A stretch of 64,000 bases of DNA from Chryseobacterium sediminis (GCF_008386505.1 NZ_VUNZ01000001.1:124001-188000); one strand, 5' to 3'. Counted from the first letter of the stretch, positions 15,356 to 25,674 are shown. Made by a program: numbers and translations. The notes: a model not told the origin generated them from the letters alone.

Positions 15356-15379
15356 AAAAGCCCTGATAACAGGGCTTTT
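15356..15379 (-). terminator. Terminator of the M16 protease gene
   Basis: AAAAGCCCTG and CAGGGCTTTT form a perfect 10-bp stem with a four-base loop. It lies 10 bases beyond the stop of the M16 gene (minus strand); a short T-run continues. Confidence 0.85.
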
Positions 15380-15388
15380 TTGTTTATT

Positions 15389-18328
15389 TTAATAACCAAA
15401 TACTTCGGTTAAGTTAAGTTTTTTTACCTCACCTAATTTCTGCATATCGGCCTCATTTACTTTATCTTGAGAAGCTACAAGACAGTATGTGTAGTTTTTG
15501 TTCTTCATTTCCTTATCGTGGAATGTATTGATGTCCGCAAAAGACAGTTTTGGTGCCTGTTCGTAGACATTCTTTCTCATGTCAAAATTGTTTCCGAGTC
15601 TTTGAGATTTCAGATAAGAGAAGATGATTCCGTCCTGAGTGATTCTTTCAGAAGCAATGGATTTTTTCAATCCGCTTTTTGCTGTTTCAAATAACTGTTC
15701 AGATTTTGGAAGAGTTGTTAAAAGCTCATTCATTGCTGTTGTAGACTCATTGAATTTATCAGCCTGAGTTCCTACATAAGCCATAATCATATCCTTGTCT
15801 GTTTTCTTGCTTGGAAGTGCAAAATAAGAGTAGGTAGAATAGGCCAGTGCCTTAGATTCTCTGATCGTCTGGAAAACAATAGATCCCATTCCGCCTCCGA
15901 AATAATTGTTGAACAAACTTACGGTAGGGGTTGTAGAAGGATTGTATTGGTCTGCATTTCTCACCCAGAAAACCTCTGCCTGTACCATGTCGTAATGGGC
16001 AAATAATACTTTGTTTTTATCGGTTGGGACCTGAGCAAATGTTTTAGACTTAGGAAGATCTTTCAGGGTTGCGGGAAGTTTGTGGACAGGCCTTAGAGAT
16101 GCTACCACTTCGTTTCCTGATTTCGGACCGTAATACAATACTTTATGCTTGAAATTGAACAGGTCGTGAAGTACATTGATCAGGTCTTCTGCTTTTAAAG
16201 CATCAAGTTCAGCATCACTCAATACATTGTTGAAAGGATTTTGTGCGCCATACTGTGCGTAACTTCTCAGTCCGGCCATGATGGTTCCTTTATTTTGTTT
16301 CGCATTCGCTCTGGCTTTTTTCAGTCTTGTTTTGTAAGCATCAAGAGCTTTCTGATCTGCCTGGCAGTTTTTAATCAGATCTTCAAATAAAGCAATGGTT
16401 TTATCGAAGTTTTCATTTAAACCTTCCAATGATACGTAAGTTTCCTCATTTCCTGCACCAACATTGAAGCTTGAAGCAAGTTTGTAGAACTCTTTACTGA
16501 TCACTTCTGAAGATTTGTCTTTAGTTCCTAGGTACTGAAGATATTCTGCTGCTAGAGGAAGGATTTTGTTATTCCATTTTCCGGAATCAAAGTGATAATA
16601 CATTCTGAACAGCGCATTGTCTGTATTTTTTACAGAAAGTACATCTACATCAGCTAATTTGTTTTTAGCAATGTCTTTGTCATAGTTTAGCCATACCGGA
16701 GCGATAGGGTTTTCAGGCATTTCATCAATCTTCTTAAGGAAAGGAGACTGGTCTTCTCTGTTTACGGAAACCGGAGTGATCGTTGGTTTGTCAACTTTCA
16801 CAATGCTCTTGTCTTCTCCTTTTCTTTTGTAAACTGCAACGTAATTGTTATTCTGAAGATATTTGGATACGAAATCCATAATGTCTTTTTTCGTAAGTTT
16901 TGAAATTTCATCAACATATTCCAACGATGCCTTATGGTCTACGTCTGAAGTAAATTCATCCATCAGAATGCTTGCTCTTGACGAATATTTTTCATCCTTT
17001 TGAATAATACCTTTCTTTTCGTTGTTGACGATAGACTGAATCAGGTCATCAGAAAATTCTCCTTTTCTTAATTTATCAATTTCCTGAAGAAGAAGGTTTT
17101 TTACTTCATCCAAAGATTGGCCCTCAGTTGGTTTTCCTTGTAAAAGTAATACTGAATAATCCTTTAAAGCATAAGAACCTGCATACGCTCCCAGTAATTT
17201 TTGTTTTTTTACCAGATCAAGGTCGATTAACCCTGCCTGTCCGTTGGTAAGCATGTTTCCAACAAGGTTCAGCATTCTAGCATCTTTCGTAGAAGCGCCC
17301 GGAAATCTGAATCCAAGCATTACATTTTCAGGATTAGGTCCTACAACTTCTTTTACAATGGGAGCTGTAATGGGTTTTTCCTGTCCTACTTTATATTCAG
17401 GAATAGCTTTAGGCTTCATGTAAGAGAAAGCCTTGTCGATTTTTGCAATCACTTCATCCGGGTTAAAATCTCCGGACATGATGATTCCCATGTTGTTGGG
17501 AACGTAATAGTTGTTATAGTATTCTCTGATCGCGTGTAGAGAAGGGTTTTTCAAATGTTCTATCGTTCCGATGGTTGTCTGCTTTCCATAATTGTTGTTA
17601 GGGAAAAGATTGGCAAACATGGTATCGAAAACTTTATCTCCATCATCATCAAGAGATCTGTTTTTTTCTTCATATACTGCTTCAAGCTCCGTGTGGAAGA
17701 GTCTTAAAACGGGTTCTCTGAATCTTTCAGCCTGTACAGCAAGAAATTTGTCAAGAACATTGGACGGTACATCTTCTGTGTATACCGTTTGTTCAAAGGA
17801 GGTGAAGGCATTGGTTCCGTCGGCTCCCATACCAGCCATCATTTTGTCGTATTCATTTGCAATTGCATACTTAGCGGCCTCACCGGAAACCTTATCAATC
17901 TCCTTGTAGATTTCTTTTCTTTTAGCTTCGTCTTTCGTCTGGTTGTACTTTTCATAAAGAGCGTCAATCTGGTCTAAAAGAGGTTTTTCTTTCGCCCAGT
18001 CTTTAGATCCGAATTGATTGGTTCCTTTGAAAAGCATATGCTCCAGATAGTGGGCAAGACCCGTGTGATCTGCAGGGTCGGTTTTGCTTCCTGCCTTTGT
18101 AGCGATATACGTCTGTATTCTCGGGTCCTTGTTTGTTGGACTCAAAATAACTGTTAATCCGTTCTTTAAGGTGTAATACCTTGCGGAAGTAGGATCATTG
18201 GTAACGTATTTATACTTGTAGCCATTAGAATTTCCTTCTTTCCACTGAAAATCCTGGCCAAAAGCATATCCTGCAAAACTTGCAGCGGCAATACTCGATG
18301 CGATGGTTAGTTTTTTTAAAAGATTCAT
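15389..18328 (-). CDS. Secreted M16 (pitrilysin-type) zinc protease
   Basis: 979 residues with a signal peptide (about residues 1-24). Two M16 halves are fused in one chain: the N-terminal half holds the inverted zinc motif HYLEH (residues 93-97) and the downstream Glu in LEAVYEEKNRS, and the C-terminal half lacks a zinc motif, as usual. Expected in the periplasm or attached to the envelope, degrading peptides in a closed chamber. Stands alone, with its own terminator; it is separated from the aminotransferase gene upstream by 33 bases and may be co-transcribed with it. Confidence 0.9.
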   Translation of the reverse strand: MNLLKKLTIASSIAAASFAGYAFGQDFQWKEGNSNGYKYKYVTNDPTSARYYTLKNGLTVILSPTNKDPRIQTYIATKAGSKTDPADHTGLAHYLEHMLFKGTNQFGSKDWAKEKPLLDQIDALYEKYNQTKDEAKRKEIYKEIDKVSGEAAKYAIANEYDKMMAGMGADGTNAFTSFEQTVYTEDVPSNVLDKFLAVQAERFREPVLRLFHTELEAVYEEKNRSLDDDGDKVFDTMFANLFPNNNYGKQTTIGTIEHLKNPSLHAIREYYNNYYVPNNMGIIMSGDFNPDEVIAKIDKAFSYMKPKAIPEYKVGQEKPITAPIVKEVVGPNPENVMLGFRFPGASTKDARMLNLVGNMLTNGQAGLIDLDLVKKQKLLGAYAGSYALKDYSVLLLQGKPTEGQSLDEVKNLLLQEIDKLRKGEFSDDLIQSIVNNEKKGIIQKDEKYSSRASILMDEFTSDVDHKASLEYVDEISKLTKKDIMDFVSKYLQNNNYVAVYKRKGEDKSIVKVDKPTITPVSVNREDQSPFLKKIDEMPENPIAPVWLNYDKDIAKNKLADVDVLSVKNTDNALFRMYYHFDSGKWNNKILPLAAEYLQYLGTKDKSSEVISKEFYKLASSFNVGAGNEETYVSLEGLNENFDKTIALFEDLIKNCQADQKALDAYKTRLKKARANAKQNKGTIMAGLRSYAQYGAQNPFNNVLSDAELDALKAEDLINVLHDLFNFKHKVLYYGPKSGNEVVASLRPVHKLPATLKDLPKSKTFAQVPTDKNKVLFAHYDMVQAEVFWVRNADQYNPSTTPTVSLFNNYFGGGMGSIVFQTIRESKALAYSTYSYFALPSKKTDKDMIMAYVGTQADKFNESTTAMNELLTTLPKSEQLFETAKSGLKKSIASERITQDGIIFSYLKSQRLGNNFDMRKNVYEQAPKLSFADINTFHDKEMKNKNYTYCLVASQDKVNEADMQKLGEVKKLNLTEVFGY

Positions 18329-18361
18329 TGCTGTTGTGCTTTATTTTTGGTTATTAATTTG

Positions 18362-19555
18362 TTAATTGAATTGTTCCAGTAAGTTTTTGATTCGCTTCAT
18401 CGCTTCTCTTAAATCTTCCTCGGAAGCAGCGTAAGAGAACCTTATACATTCCGGACTTCCGAAAGAGAATCCGCCAACACAGCCTACATGAGCATTTTCC
18501 AGAAGGAACATGGCAAAGTCGTCAGAATTCTTAATTTCAGTTCCGTTCAGGGTTTTTCCGATATAGTGCGAAATATCCGGGAAGAAATAAAATGCCGCTT
18601 TAGGAAGCAATACTTTAAATCCTGGGATTTCTTTGATCAGTTCATACACAAGATCTCTTCTTTCTTTGAAGGCATCAATCATGTATCTGTATTCAGAAGG
18701 ATCTGTTTTCAATGCAGTGATAGATGCTCTCTGGGCCATAGTGTTAGCTCCGCTGGTCATCTGTCCCTGTACTTTTTCACAAGCTTTTGCCAGCCATTCC
18801 GGACATGCAGAATATCCGATTCTCCACCCTGTCATAGCAAATGCTTTTGACATTCCATTGATTACCGCTGTCTGTTCATATACTTCCGGAAACTGTGCAA
18901 TAGAAGTTGTTTTTGTTTCGTAATTGATATATTCGTAAATCTCATCAGAAATTATCGTTACCTGAGGATATTTGGCGATAACTTTTGCAATGGATTTTAA
19001 TTCGTCGTATGTGTAATAACCACCTGATGGGTTACATGGAGAACTGAAAAGTACTGCTTTGGTTTTTTCAGTAATAGCCTCTTCAAGCTGTTCTGCTGTT
19101 ACTTTAAAGTCTGTTAAATAAGAGGTAGGAAGCATTACGGAAGTTCCGCCCATCATTTTTACCATTTCATCATAGCTTACCCAATACGGAGCGGGAAGAA
19201 GAACTTCATCACCATCATTGATAATAGATGCAAGAACATTCAGAATAGCTTGTTTAGCACCATTTGAAACACAGATCTGGGTAGGTTTGTATTCCAGGTT
19301 ATTATCTCTTTTTAATTTATAAGCAATAGCCTCGCGCAGTTCCAGAAATCCGGGAACAGGAGAGTAGTGGCTGTAGTTTTGGTTAATGGCATCGAAAGCG
19401 GCCTGTTTGATATTGTCCGGAACATCAAAATCCGGTTCACCAAGAGTTAAGCTGATCACATCTATTCCGCTGGCTTTCATTTCTCTGGCTTTATTAGACA
19501 TTACAAATGTCTGTGAGTATCCTAATCTTTTTACTCTATCTGAAAGTTTATCCAT
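18362..19555 (-). CDS. Aspartate aminotransferase-like class I aminotransferase
   Basis: 397 residues from the ATG at 19555 (MDKLSDRVKR); a 7-residue upstream extension is possible but atypical. Fold type I PLP enzyme: NPSGG region near residue 175, PLP lysine Lys237 in GMSKAFAMTGWRIGY, and Arg245 in the same motif. It fits the aspartate aminotransferase subgroup Ib (AspC/AspB, aspartate and 2-oxoglutarate to oxaloacetate and glutamate). Cytoplasmic. Exact substrate preference (aspartate versus prephenate) cannot be told from sequence alone. Confidence 0.85.
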   Translation of the reverse strand: MDKLSDRVKRLGYSQTFVMSNKAREMKASGIDVISLTLGEPDFDVPDNIKQAAFDAINQNYSHYSPVPGFLELREAIAYKLKRDNNLEYKPTQICVSNGAKQAILNVLASIINDGDEVLLPAPYWVSYDEMVKMMGGTSVMLPTSYLTDFKVTAEQLEEAITEKTKAVLFSSPCNPSGGYYTYDELKSIAKVIAKYPQVTIISDEIYEYINYETKTTSIAQFPEVYEQTAVINGMSKAFAMTGWRIGYSACPEWLAKACEKVQGQMTSGANTMAQRASITALKTDPSEYRYMIDAFKERRDLVYELIKEIPGFKVLLPKAAFYFFPDISHYIGKTLNGTEIKNSDDFAMFLLENAHVGCVGGFSFGSPECIRFSYAASEEDLREAMKRIKNLLEQFN

Positions 19556-19788
19556 GTAATTTTTGAATTTTAACAAATATATAATAAAAACGTCTTTTGG
19601 GGATAATAAAAGTAGGGGTTACTTAAAAGATTTTTGTCAGGTTTTGAACAGATTTTTCCTGTTTAGAATCATTATGTTACTTTGACAGGGATAAATAGCT
19701 GAATCATATTTTGACCAAATGACGATCAATGATAGAGGATAAGTGCAAAATAGGTTACATAAAAGTACTACTGAAGTTCAGGGTTTCG

Positions 19789-19796
19789 TATCTTTA
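19789..19796 (+). promoter_or_regulatory. Possible -7 element of the M28 peptidase gene
   Basis: TATCTTTA, one base from TAnnTTTG, 20 bases ahead of the start codon. The remaining 230 bases of this divergent gap show no gene. Confidence 0.35.
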
Positions 19797-19815
19797 AACA
19801 ATCAAAGATCATTCT

Positions 19816-21153
19816 ATGAAATATTTCGTTTTTTTATTGCTGATTTCCTGCACTGTGTTTTCTCAGGGACATTCAAAAGATAATGAAGTGAAGAAATATG
19901 TCTCGCAAGTGAGTGAAGACTCATTGAAGTCATATATCAGCAAACTGGTAAGTTTTGAGACCAGACATACTCTGAGTACAATAGATGATCCAAAACAGGG
20001 GATAGGAGCAGCAAGAAACTGGGTTATTAAAAAATTCAATGAGTATGCTAAAAATTCCGGAGGCAGAATGGAAGTGTACCTTCAGCAGGAAGATCTCCAG
20101 CCGGATGGAAAGCGAATTGATCAAGCGGTGAATCTCGGAAATGCTGTTGCTTTTCTGAAAGGTACAGATCCTGACGATAAAAGAATCTTTCTGATTGGCG
20201 GACATCTGGATTCAAGGGTGACAGATGTGATGAACCGAACTTCCAAAGCACCCGGAGCCAATGATGACGGCAGTGGAGTAAGTGCTGTTATTGAATCGGC
20301 AAGGATATTAAGCAGATCTTCATTTCCGGCCTCCATTATTTTTGTAGCTTTTTCAGGAGAAGAGCAATCATTGTTAGGCTCTAAGCAATTGGCTGAAAAA
20401 ATGAAAAGAGAAAATTTACAGCTGGAAGCCGTCCTGAATAATGATATGATTGGCAATCCTAAAGCAGGAGAAACAGGAGAAGTTAATACCCGAATACTCC
20501 GTGTATTCAGTGAAGGTCTACCGTATAAAGATCTGGACAAAAAAGCAATGACAATCAGAAATCTGGGTTTTGAAAATGACAGCGAATCCAGACAGCTGGC
20601 AAGATATATCAAAGAAATTACTGAAGAGTACATCAAAGGACTTGAAATAAAACTGATTTACAGAAATGACAGATTCCTGCGTGGAGGCGATCATACCAGC
20701 TTTGTCAATAACGGATTTCCTTCCGTAAGACTGACTGAGTATTATGAAAATTATGATCATCAGCATCAGGATATAAGAGTAGAAAACAATAAGCAATATG
20801 GTGATCTTCCGGAATTTATAGATTTTAAATATCTGAAGAAGAATGTGGCTGCCAATATCGCGGTACTTGCCAATCTTGCAAAATCCACTTCAAAACCTGA
20901 GAAAGTAGAAATGGATGTTAAAGAATTAACGAATTCAACAACCCTTCATTGGGAAAAGCCAAAAGCAGGAACTCCGGCAGGATATTATGTGCTGGCACGG
21001 GAAACACACAGTCCGGTATGGCAGAAAAGAATATTTACAACAGGGCTTTCCATTAAAGTTCCGCTTTCCAAAGACAATTATATTTTTGCAGTACAGACAA
21101 TCAGCCAGTCCGGAAACCTGAACGTGCCTGTAATTCCGGGTATTGCGAAGTAA
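19816..21153 (+). CDS. Secreted M28 aminopeptidase with C-terminal beta domain
   Basis: 445 residues, signal peptide about 1-17. Metal ligands and catalytic residues: His130 in GGHLDS, Asp150 in NDDGSG, the Glu182-Glu183 pair in SGEEQSL, Asp210 in NNDMIGN, and a C-terminal His in NYDHQHQ. The arrangement is that of bacterial leucyl-type M28 aminopeptidases rather than the carboxypeptidase Q trio at 3-7 kb. The last 95 residues (from KPEKVEMDVKEL) look like a fibronectin type III-like domain, probably for surface or substrate contact. Confidence 0.88.
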   Translation: MKYFVFLLLISCTVFSQGHSKDNEVKKYVSQVSEDSLKSYISKLVSFETRHTLSTIDDPKQGIGAARNWVIKKFNEYAKNSGGRMEVYLQQEDLQPDGKRIDQAVNLGNAVAFLKGTDPDDKRIFLIGGHLDSRVTDVMNRTSKAPGANDDGSGVSAVIESARILSRSSFPASIIFVAFSGEEQSLLGSKQLAEKMKRENLQLEAVLNNDMIGNPKAGETGEVNTRILRVFSEGLPYKDLDKKAMTIRNLGFENDSESRQLARYIKEITEEYIKGLEIKLIYRNDRFLRGGDHTSFVNNGFPSVRLTEYYENYDHQHQDIRVENNKQYGDLPEFIDFKYLKKNVAANIAVLANLAKSTSKPEKVEMDVKELTNSTTLHWEKPKAGTPAGYYVLARETHSPVWQKRIFTTGLSIKVPLSKDNYIFAVQTISQSGNLNVPVIPGIAK

Positions 21154-21200
21154 TGATCTCTGTTGAAAAACCGAGATTAAGGACTGTCAGAAAAAGTAGA

Positions 21201-21232
21201 TTTGAATACAAGCGAAATAAAACTTATTTTTG
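21201..21232 (+). promoter_or_regulatory. Flavobacterial promoter of rsmG
   Basis: TTTG (21201-21204), 20-base spacer, TATTTTTG (21225-21232), 18 bases ahead of the rsmG start. Good match to the Bacteroidota consensus. Confidence 0.65.
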
Positions 21233-21250
21233 CTGTTTATAATAATTCAC

Positions 21251-21886
21251 ATGTCTGCATCGTTACTATTAAAATATTTTCCGGATCTTACTGAAAAACA
21301 GAGAGAACAGTTTTCTCAATTGGAGAACCTGTACAATGAATGGAATGAAAAAATCAATGTAATTTCCAGAAAAGATATGGAGTCGCTGTATGAAAAGCAT
21401 ATTCTCCACTCTTTGGGAATTGCAAAAGTGATGGAATTTGCTCCGGGAACAAAAGTTTTGGATATCGGAACCGGAGGTGGTTTTCCGGGAATTCCTCTGG
21501 CGATCCTGTTTCCTGAGACAGAATTTACTCTGATTGATTCTATTGGTAAGAAAATCAGTGTGGTACAGGCTGTAGCAGAAGGTGTAGGATTGACGAATGT
21601 AACGGCTATCCACGGAAGAGCAGAGAAACTGAAAGAAAAATTCCACTTTGTAGTCAGCAGAGCGGTAACTCAGATGCCGGAATTTTTAAGATGGCTGAAA
21701 GGAAAATTTGAAAAAGAACAGTTTAACCCTAAACATAACGGGATTTTATATTTAAAAGGTGGTGATCTTGCAGAAGAGCTGGCCGGAATTAAATGTGAAA
21801 TTTTCAACCTTAAACACTATTTTGATGAAGAATTTTTTGATACTAAAAAAGTAGTTTATGTATCAAAAGGTAATTTTAATTCCTGA
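21251..21886 (+). CDS. rsmG: 16S rRNA (guanine-527-N7) methyltransferase
   Basis: 211 residues from the ATG at 21251 (MSASLLLKYF); the frame extends 7 residues upstream but those overlap the promoter. SAM-binding motif LDIGTGGGFPGIPLA near residue 71, characteristic of RsmG/GidB; then LIDSIGKKI and SRAVTQMPEFL. Methylates G527 of 16S rRNA; loss gives low-level streptomycin resistance in other bacteria. Confidence 0.95.
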   Translation: MSASLLLKYFPDLTEKQREQFSQLENLYNEWNEKINVISRKDMESLYEKHILHSLGIAKVMEFAPGTKVLDIGTGGGFPGIPLAILFPETEFTLIDSIGKKISVVQAVAEGVGLTNVTAIHGRAEKLKEKFHFVVSRAVTQMPEFLRWLKGKFEKEQFNPKHNGILYLKGGDLAEELAGIKCEIFNLKHYFDEEFFDTKKVVYVSKGNFNS

Positions 21887-21949
21887 TTTTTATGTAAATA
21901 AGGAATAATTTTTGCTAAATATTTATTAATAATCAGAAAATTAAAGGTT

Positions 21950-22354
21950 ATGAAAAAACTTTTAAATGTTGGATTTTCAGTATTACTGTTTGGCGGGCTT
22001 CTGGTTTCGTGTAATGATGACGATTACCATACAATCGAATCTATCGATAAGATCAAAATAGACAGCGTAAAAATTGTCAATGATACCATGGACGTTTTTG
22101 CGATACAGAGCATCAAGACTTATTCCACCTATCCGTCTCAGTGTGAGGGTTTTTACGGATATGATTATATTTATAATAACAATCTGGAAAGAACGGTTAC
22201 TTCCTACAAATATATTACAAACGGGCCTTGTACACAGGGAAATTATGTAGGGGCCAGTCAGATCAACTTCAGTCCGCAGAGAAAAGGAACCTATACTTTT
22301 AAATTCTGGAACGGTGGCAATAACTGGATTACGAAAACAATTGTGGTAGAATAA
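21950..22354 (+). CDS. Small lipoprotein of unknown function
   Basis: 134 residues. Signal peptide with lipobox LLVSC; the Cys is followed by NDDD, an acidic stretch like the lipoprotein export signals that send Bacteroidota lipoproteins to the cell surface. The mature part is beta-rich with two further Cys (PSQCEGF, NGPCTQG) that may form a disulfide. Its stop overlaps the start of the DUF922 gene (TAATG), so the two are coupled. Confidence 0.7.
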   Translation: MKKLLNVGFSVLLFGGLLVSCNDDDYHTIESIDKIKIDSVKIVNDTMDVFAIQSIKTYSTYPSQCEGFYGYDYIYNNNLERTVTSYKYITNGPCTQGNYVGASQINFSPQRKGTYTFKFWNGGNNWITKTIVVE

Positions 22355-22890
22355 TGAGATTGACTTTTGTATTGTGCTTATTGGCAGCTGAGTTGGTATT
22401 CGGGCAAAAGATTACCTGGGAAGAAGGCCGAAAACTCACATGGGATAATTTTAAAAGCCCGGTGAATAAGAAAAAGAATCCCGATATAGCAGCGTATACC
22501 CATTGCGGCTGGGAATTTTCCTCTATAAAATCTTCCAATCCAAAAGCGCCGGTTACCATTACCATCAAAACCGTATTTAACGAAGAGAAATCCTGGAAGG
22601 ACGTAAAAAAAATGGATGATTACATCCTGCTTCATGAGCAAAAGCATTTTGATATTGCAGAATTATTTGTGAGAAAATTCAGAAAGGCTGTCGCTGAAAA
22701 AATCAGGACTTCCGGTGATTATAACAAGTATTTTAAAGCAATTTATGACGGGATATCTACTGATTATCAAAACTTTCAGATGGCCTACGACAGAGAAACC
22801 CGTCATGGGATCAATAAAGAAAAACAGGCTGAATATAATAATACGATTTCTGAACAACTAGACAACTTAAAAAGCTATCAAGCCCCTTGA
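22354..22890 (+). CDS. Secreted DUF922-family putative zinc protease
   Basis: 178 residues with a short signal peptide (about 1-17). An HExxH motif, HEQKH at residues 94-98, in LLHEQKHFDIAELF is the mark of DUF922, described as a putative zinc-dependent protease family. Periplasmic or secreted. Coupled at both ends: TAATG with the lipoprotein gene upstream, and its TGA overlaps the TTG start of the nuclease gene downstream. Confidence 0.8.
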   Translation: MRLTFVLCLLAAELVFGQKITWEEGRKLTWDNFKSPVNKKKNPDIAAYTHCGWEFSSIKSSNPKAPVTITIKTVFNEEKSWKDVKKMDDYILLHEQKHFDIAELFVRKFRKAVAEKIRTSGDYNKYFKAIYDGISTDYQNFQMAYDRETRHGINKEKQAEYNNTISEQLDNLKSYQAP

Positions 22891-25574
22891 AATTCCTCAA
22901 TAAGATCATTCACGAACTGCTAGCGCAAAACCCGGACCTCTCTGCGTTTAATATCATTCTGCCCGGAAAACGTCCCATTGTGTTTATCAGACAGATTCTG
23001 GAGGAAAATAATTACTCAGGGCTTCTTCCGAACTTTTTTACGGTAGAAGAACTCATCAATAAAATTTCTGATCAACAGCCGATCCAGGGAATTCCATTGT
23101 GGCTTTTCTCATTCGATGTGTACAGAAGTCTGAATCTCATTCCAAGAGATGATTTTTCGGACTTTTTGAAGTGGTTTCCTACCCTGCAGAAGGATTGGGA
23201 TGATATTCTGAAGTTTTCAGACAGTGATCAGGCAGTTCTGCAGTATATGTTTGACGAGGAAAGGATCAAAGAATGGGCTCAAAACCTTGGGGATGATGAA
23301 GATGTCCCAAGAAAGAAGTTTCTTAATTTCTGGCAGAATATGAACGTTTTTCTCCCTGTTTTAAAAGAGAGACTGCGGGAAAAGAACTGGGCGACTTCCG
23401 GAATGATTCACGAAGCTGCTAAAGCTAAGATTGCTGATTTTGCTGAAAACACGAAGGAAGAATTTGTATTTTGTGGATTCAATGCCTTTACTCCGGTGGA
23501 GGAAAAGCTGGTAAGAAGCCTTTTGAAATGGAATAAAGCGCAATGTTTCTTTCAGGCAGACCATTATTATTTCGATGATGAAAGACAGGAAGCCGGAAAA
23601 TTTCTTAGGAATCATAAGACCTGGAAAGAATTTGATGATAACAGAGCTTTTCAATGGATAGAAGACGATTTTAACCAACCTAAAAAAATTAAAGTATACG
23701 AAGTATCCGGAAATGTAACCCAAACCAAAGTACTGCCGGAAATCTTTAAGGAAATCAATAATAAAACCTATTCCAATACAGCAGTGATATTGCTGGATGA
23801 AAACCTTCTTCCTGCAAGTCTGGATGTGATGCATGGTGTTGATAATCTGAATATAACAATGGGATTTCCATTGAAGAACTTATCTTTCTCCAATGCTGTG
23901 AAACGTCTGTTTTATCTGCAGAAACAACTGGAAAAAAATAAATCTTCCTATTACTACAGAGATGTTTTTCCGATTTTGGAAGAACTGCCTAAATCTGATG
24001 AAGACGAGCTGGTAATCAATGAATTTAAAGCCAAAGTAGAAGAACGGAATATTGTTTATATTTCTAAAAAACTCCTCTATGAACTGCTCAGCGGGTTGTC
24101 ATATTTTAACCTTCTTCAAAAAGCTGAGGGAACCAATATCTATCTGGATATGCTTATTGACTTCTGTCAGAAGGTAAAATGGCTTGAAATAGATGATATT
24201 CAGTATGAGAATGTTTCTCACTTTGAAAATGCATTCAGAATCATCAAAAATCAGCTGACTCCCTACAATATTGAGATCAAAATGGAAACACTGGAAATTC
24301 TGATCAATCAGCATATTAATTCTGAAAGTATCGATTTTCAGGGAGAACCGTTGAGAGGACTGCAGATTATGGGATTGCTGGAAACCCGTCTTCTGAATTT
24401 TGAAAACGTTATTCTGCTTTCTGTGAATGAAGGAAAACTTCCTCTTGGAAACTCTCAGAATACCTATATTCCTTTTGATATCCGAAGGTTCTTTGATCTT
24501 CATACTTTCCTGGAAAACGACAGTATTTACGCCTATCACTTTTACAGGCTGATTCAGGATGCTAAGAATGTTCACTTACTCTATAATGCTTTAAGTTCCG
24601 GAGTGAATACAGGGGAGAAAAGCCGTTTCATCACACAGATTGAAATGGAAAGTTCACATGAGATTGAACACCTGATTATTGAAAATTCTTCCGAACCCAT
24701 TACAACTAAACCCATAGAAATTTCCAAGACACAGATTGTACAGGACCGTCTTCAGAAATGGAAAGAAAAAGTATCCGCGTCCCACCTTACAAGCTATCTC
24801 TATAACCCGATTGATTTTTACCTTTCCAAGATTTTGAATACCTCGGAAACAGATGAAATTGAAGAAGAGCTTTCTGTAAAAAATTACGGAAACCTGGTCC
24901 ATTATTCACTTCAAGAAGTGTATGAGGTATTGAAGGGTAAGGTTTTAAAAGAAAGTGATTTAAAGGATTCAGTTAAAGCAATAGATCACTATATAAATAT
25001 TGCCATTGAAAAGCTGAAACACCAGCCGGAATTCTACGAGAAGGGGATGAATTATATTCATAAAGCAATTGCTAAAAAGGTGATTGAAAATGTCCTCACT
25101 CATGATCTTGAATTGATAAAACAGGGAAACAAACTGGAGATTGTTGATATCGAAAGAAGGTTTGAAAACATTGATTTTCCTTTGGAAGGAAATGATAAAA
25201 TTTCTTTCTTCGGATTCATTGACCGGATTGATAAACTGAACGGAACGCTAAGGATTATTGATTATAAAACAGCCAAGATTAAAAATCTCAGCGTGAAAAT
25301 TGATGGAGATAACGTAGCTGAATATTTCCATAACAGTGAACGAAAACAGGCCCTTCAGCTCTGTATTTATCATTATGTTGTTCAGCATCTTCCTGAGTTT
25401 TGGGGATACCCAATCGAGACAGGGATCTGGAGTTTTGCTGATGCTAAAAAAGGAATGGTTTCCCTGCAGTTTGACAAAGGAAATATTGATGATGCAATGA
25501 AATCAGTCAGAAGTCTGATCCTTGAAATCCTGAATCCGGATGTTAATTTTGTGGAAACAATAAAAGCATATTAA
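22887..25574 (+). CDS. AddB-like PD-(D/E)XK nuclease of the RecB family
   Basis: 895 residues. The N-terminal two thirds resemble an inactivated helicase (IILPGKRPIVFIRQIL at the start, LLSVNEGKLPLG near 510-520). The C-terminal domain has the RecB nuclease motifs GNLVHYSLQEVYE, GFIDRID, IIDYKTAK and QALQLCIYHY. This is the AddB-type partner of an AddA helicase-nuclease in double-strand break repair. No addA is seen in this window, though it may lie elsewhere. The chosen start is TTG at 22887, overlapping the previous stop; the frame is open further upstream, so the exact start is uncertain. AddB iron-sulfur cysteines are not apparent. Confidence 0.82.
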   Translation: MKFLNKIIHELLAQNPDLSAFNIILPGKRPIVFIRQILEENNYSGLLPNFFTVEELINKISDQQPIQGIPLWLFSFDVYRSLNLIPRDDFSDFLKWFPTLQKDWDDILKFSDSDQAVLQYMFDEERIKEWAQNLGDDEDVPRKKFLNFWQNMNVFLPVLKERLREKNWATSGMIHEAAKAKIADFAENTKEEFVFCGFNAFTPVEEKLVRSLLKWNKAQCFFQADHYYFDDERQEAGKFLRNHKTWKEFDDNRAFQWIEDDFNQPKKIKVYEVSGNVTQTKVLPEIFKEINNKTYSNTAVILLDENLLPASLDVMHGVDNLNITMGFPLKNLSFSNAVKRLFYLQKQLEKNKSSYYYRDVFPILEELPKSDEDELVINEFKAKVEERNIVYISKKLLYELLSGLSYFNLLQKAEGTNIYLDMLIDFCQKVKWLEIDDIQYENVSHFENAFRIIKNQLTPYNIEIKMETLEILINQHINSESIDFQGEPLRGLQIMGLLETRLLNFENVILLSVNEGKLPLGNSQNTYIPFDIRRFFDLHTFLENDSIYAYHFYRLIQDAKNVHLLYNALSSGVNTGEKSRFITQIEMESSHEIEHLIIENSSEPITTKPIEISKTQIVQDRLQKWKEKVSASHLTSYLYNPIDFYLSKILNTSETDEIEEELSVKNYGNLVHYSLQEVYEVLKGKVLKESDLKDSVKAIDHYINIAIEKLKHQPEFYEKGMNYIHKAIAKKVIENVLTHDLELIKQGNKLEIVDIERRFENIDFPLEGNDKISFFGFIDRIDKLNGTLRIIDYKTAKIKNLSVKIDGDNVAEYFHNSERKQALQLCIYHYVVQHLPEFWGYPIETGIWSFADAKKGMVSLQFDKGNIDDAMKSVRSLILEILNPDVNFVETIKAY

Positions 25575-25674
25575 AATTATTTAATATTGATCAGATGATT
25601 TTTTTTATTTGAAAGTCAATCGGTTATTTGTTTTAAGTGATAAACTGAAATACATTTATTTACTTCTTGAAAAC

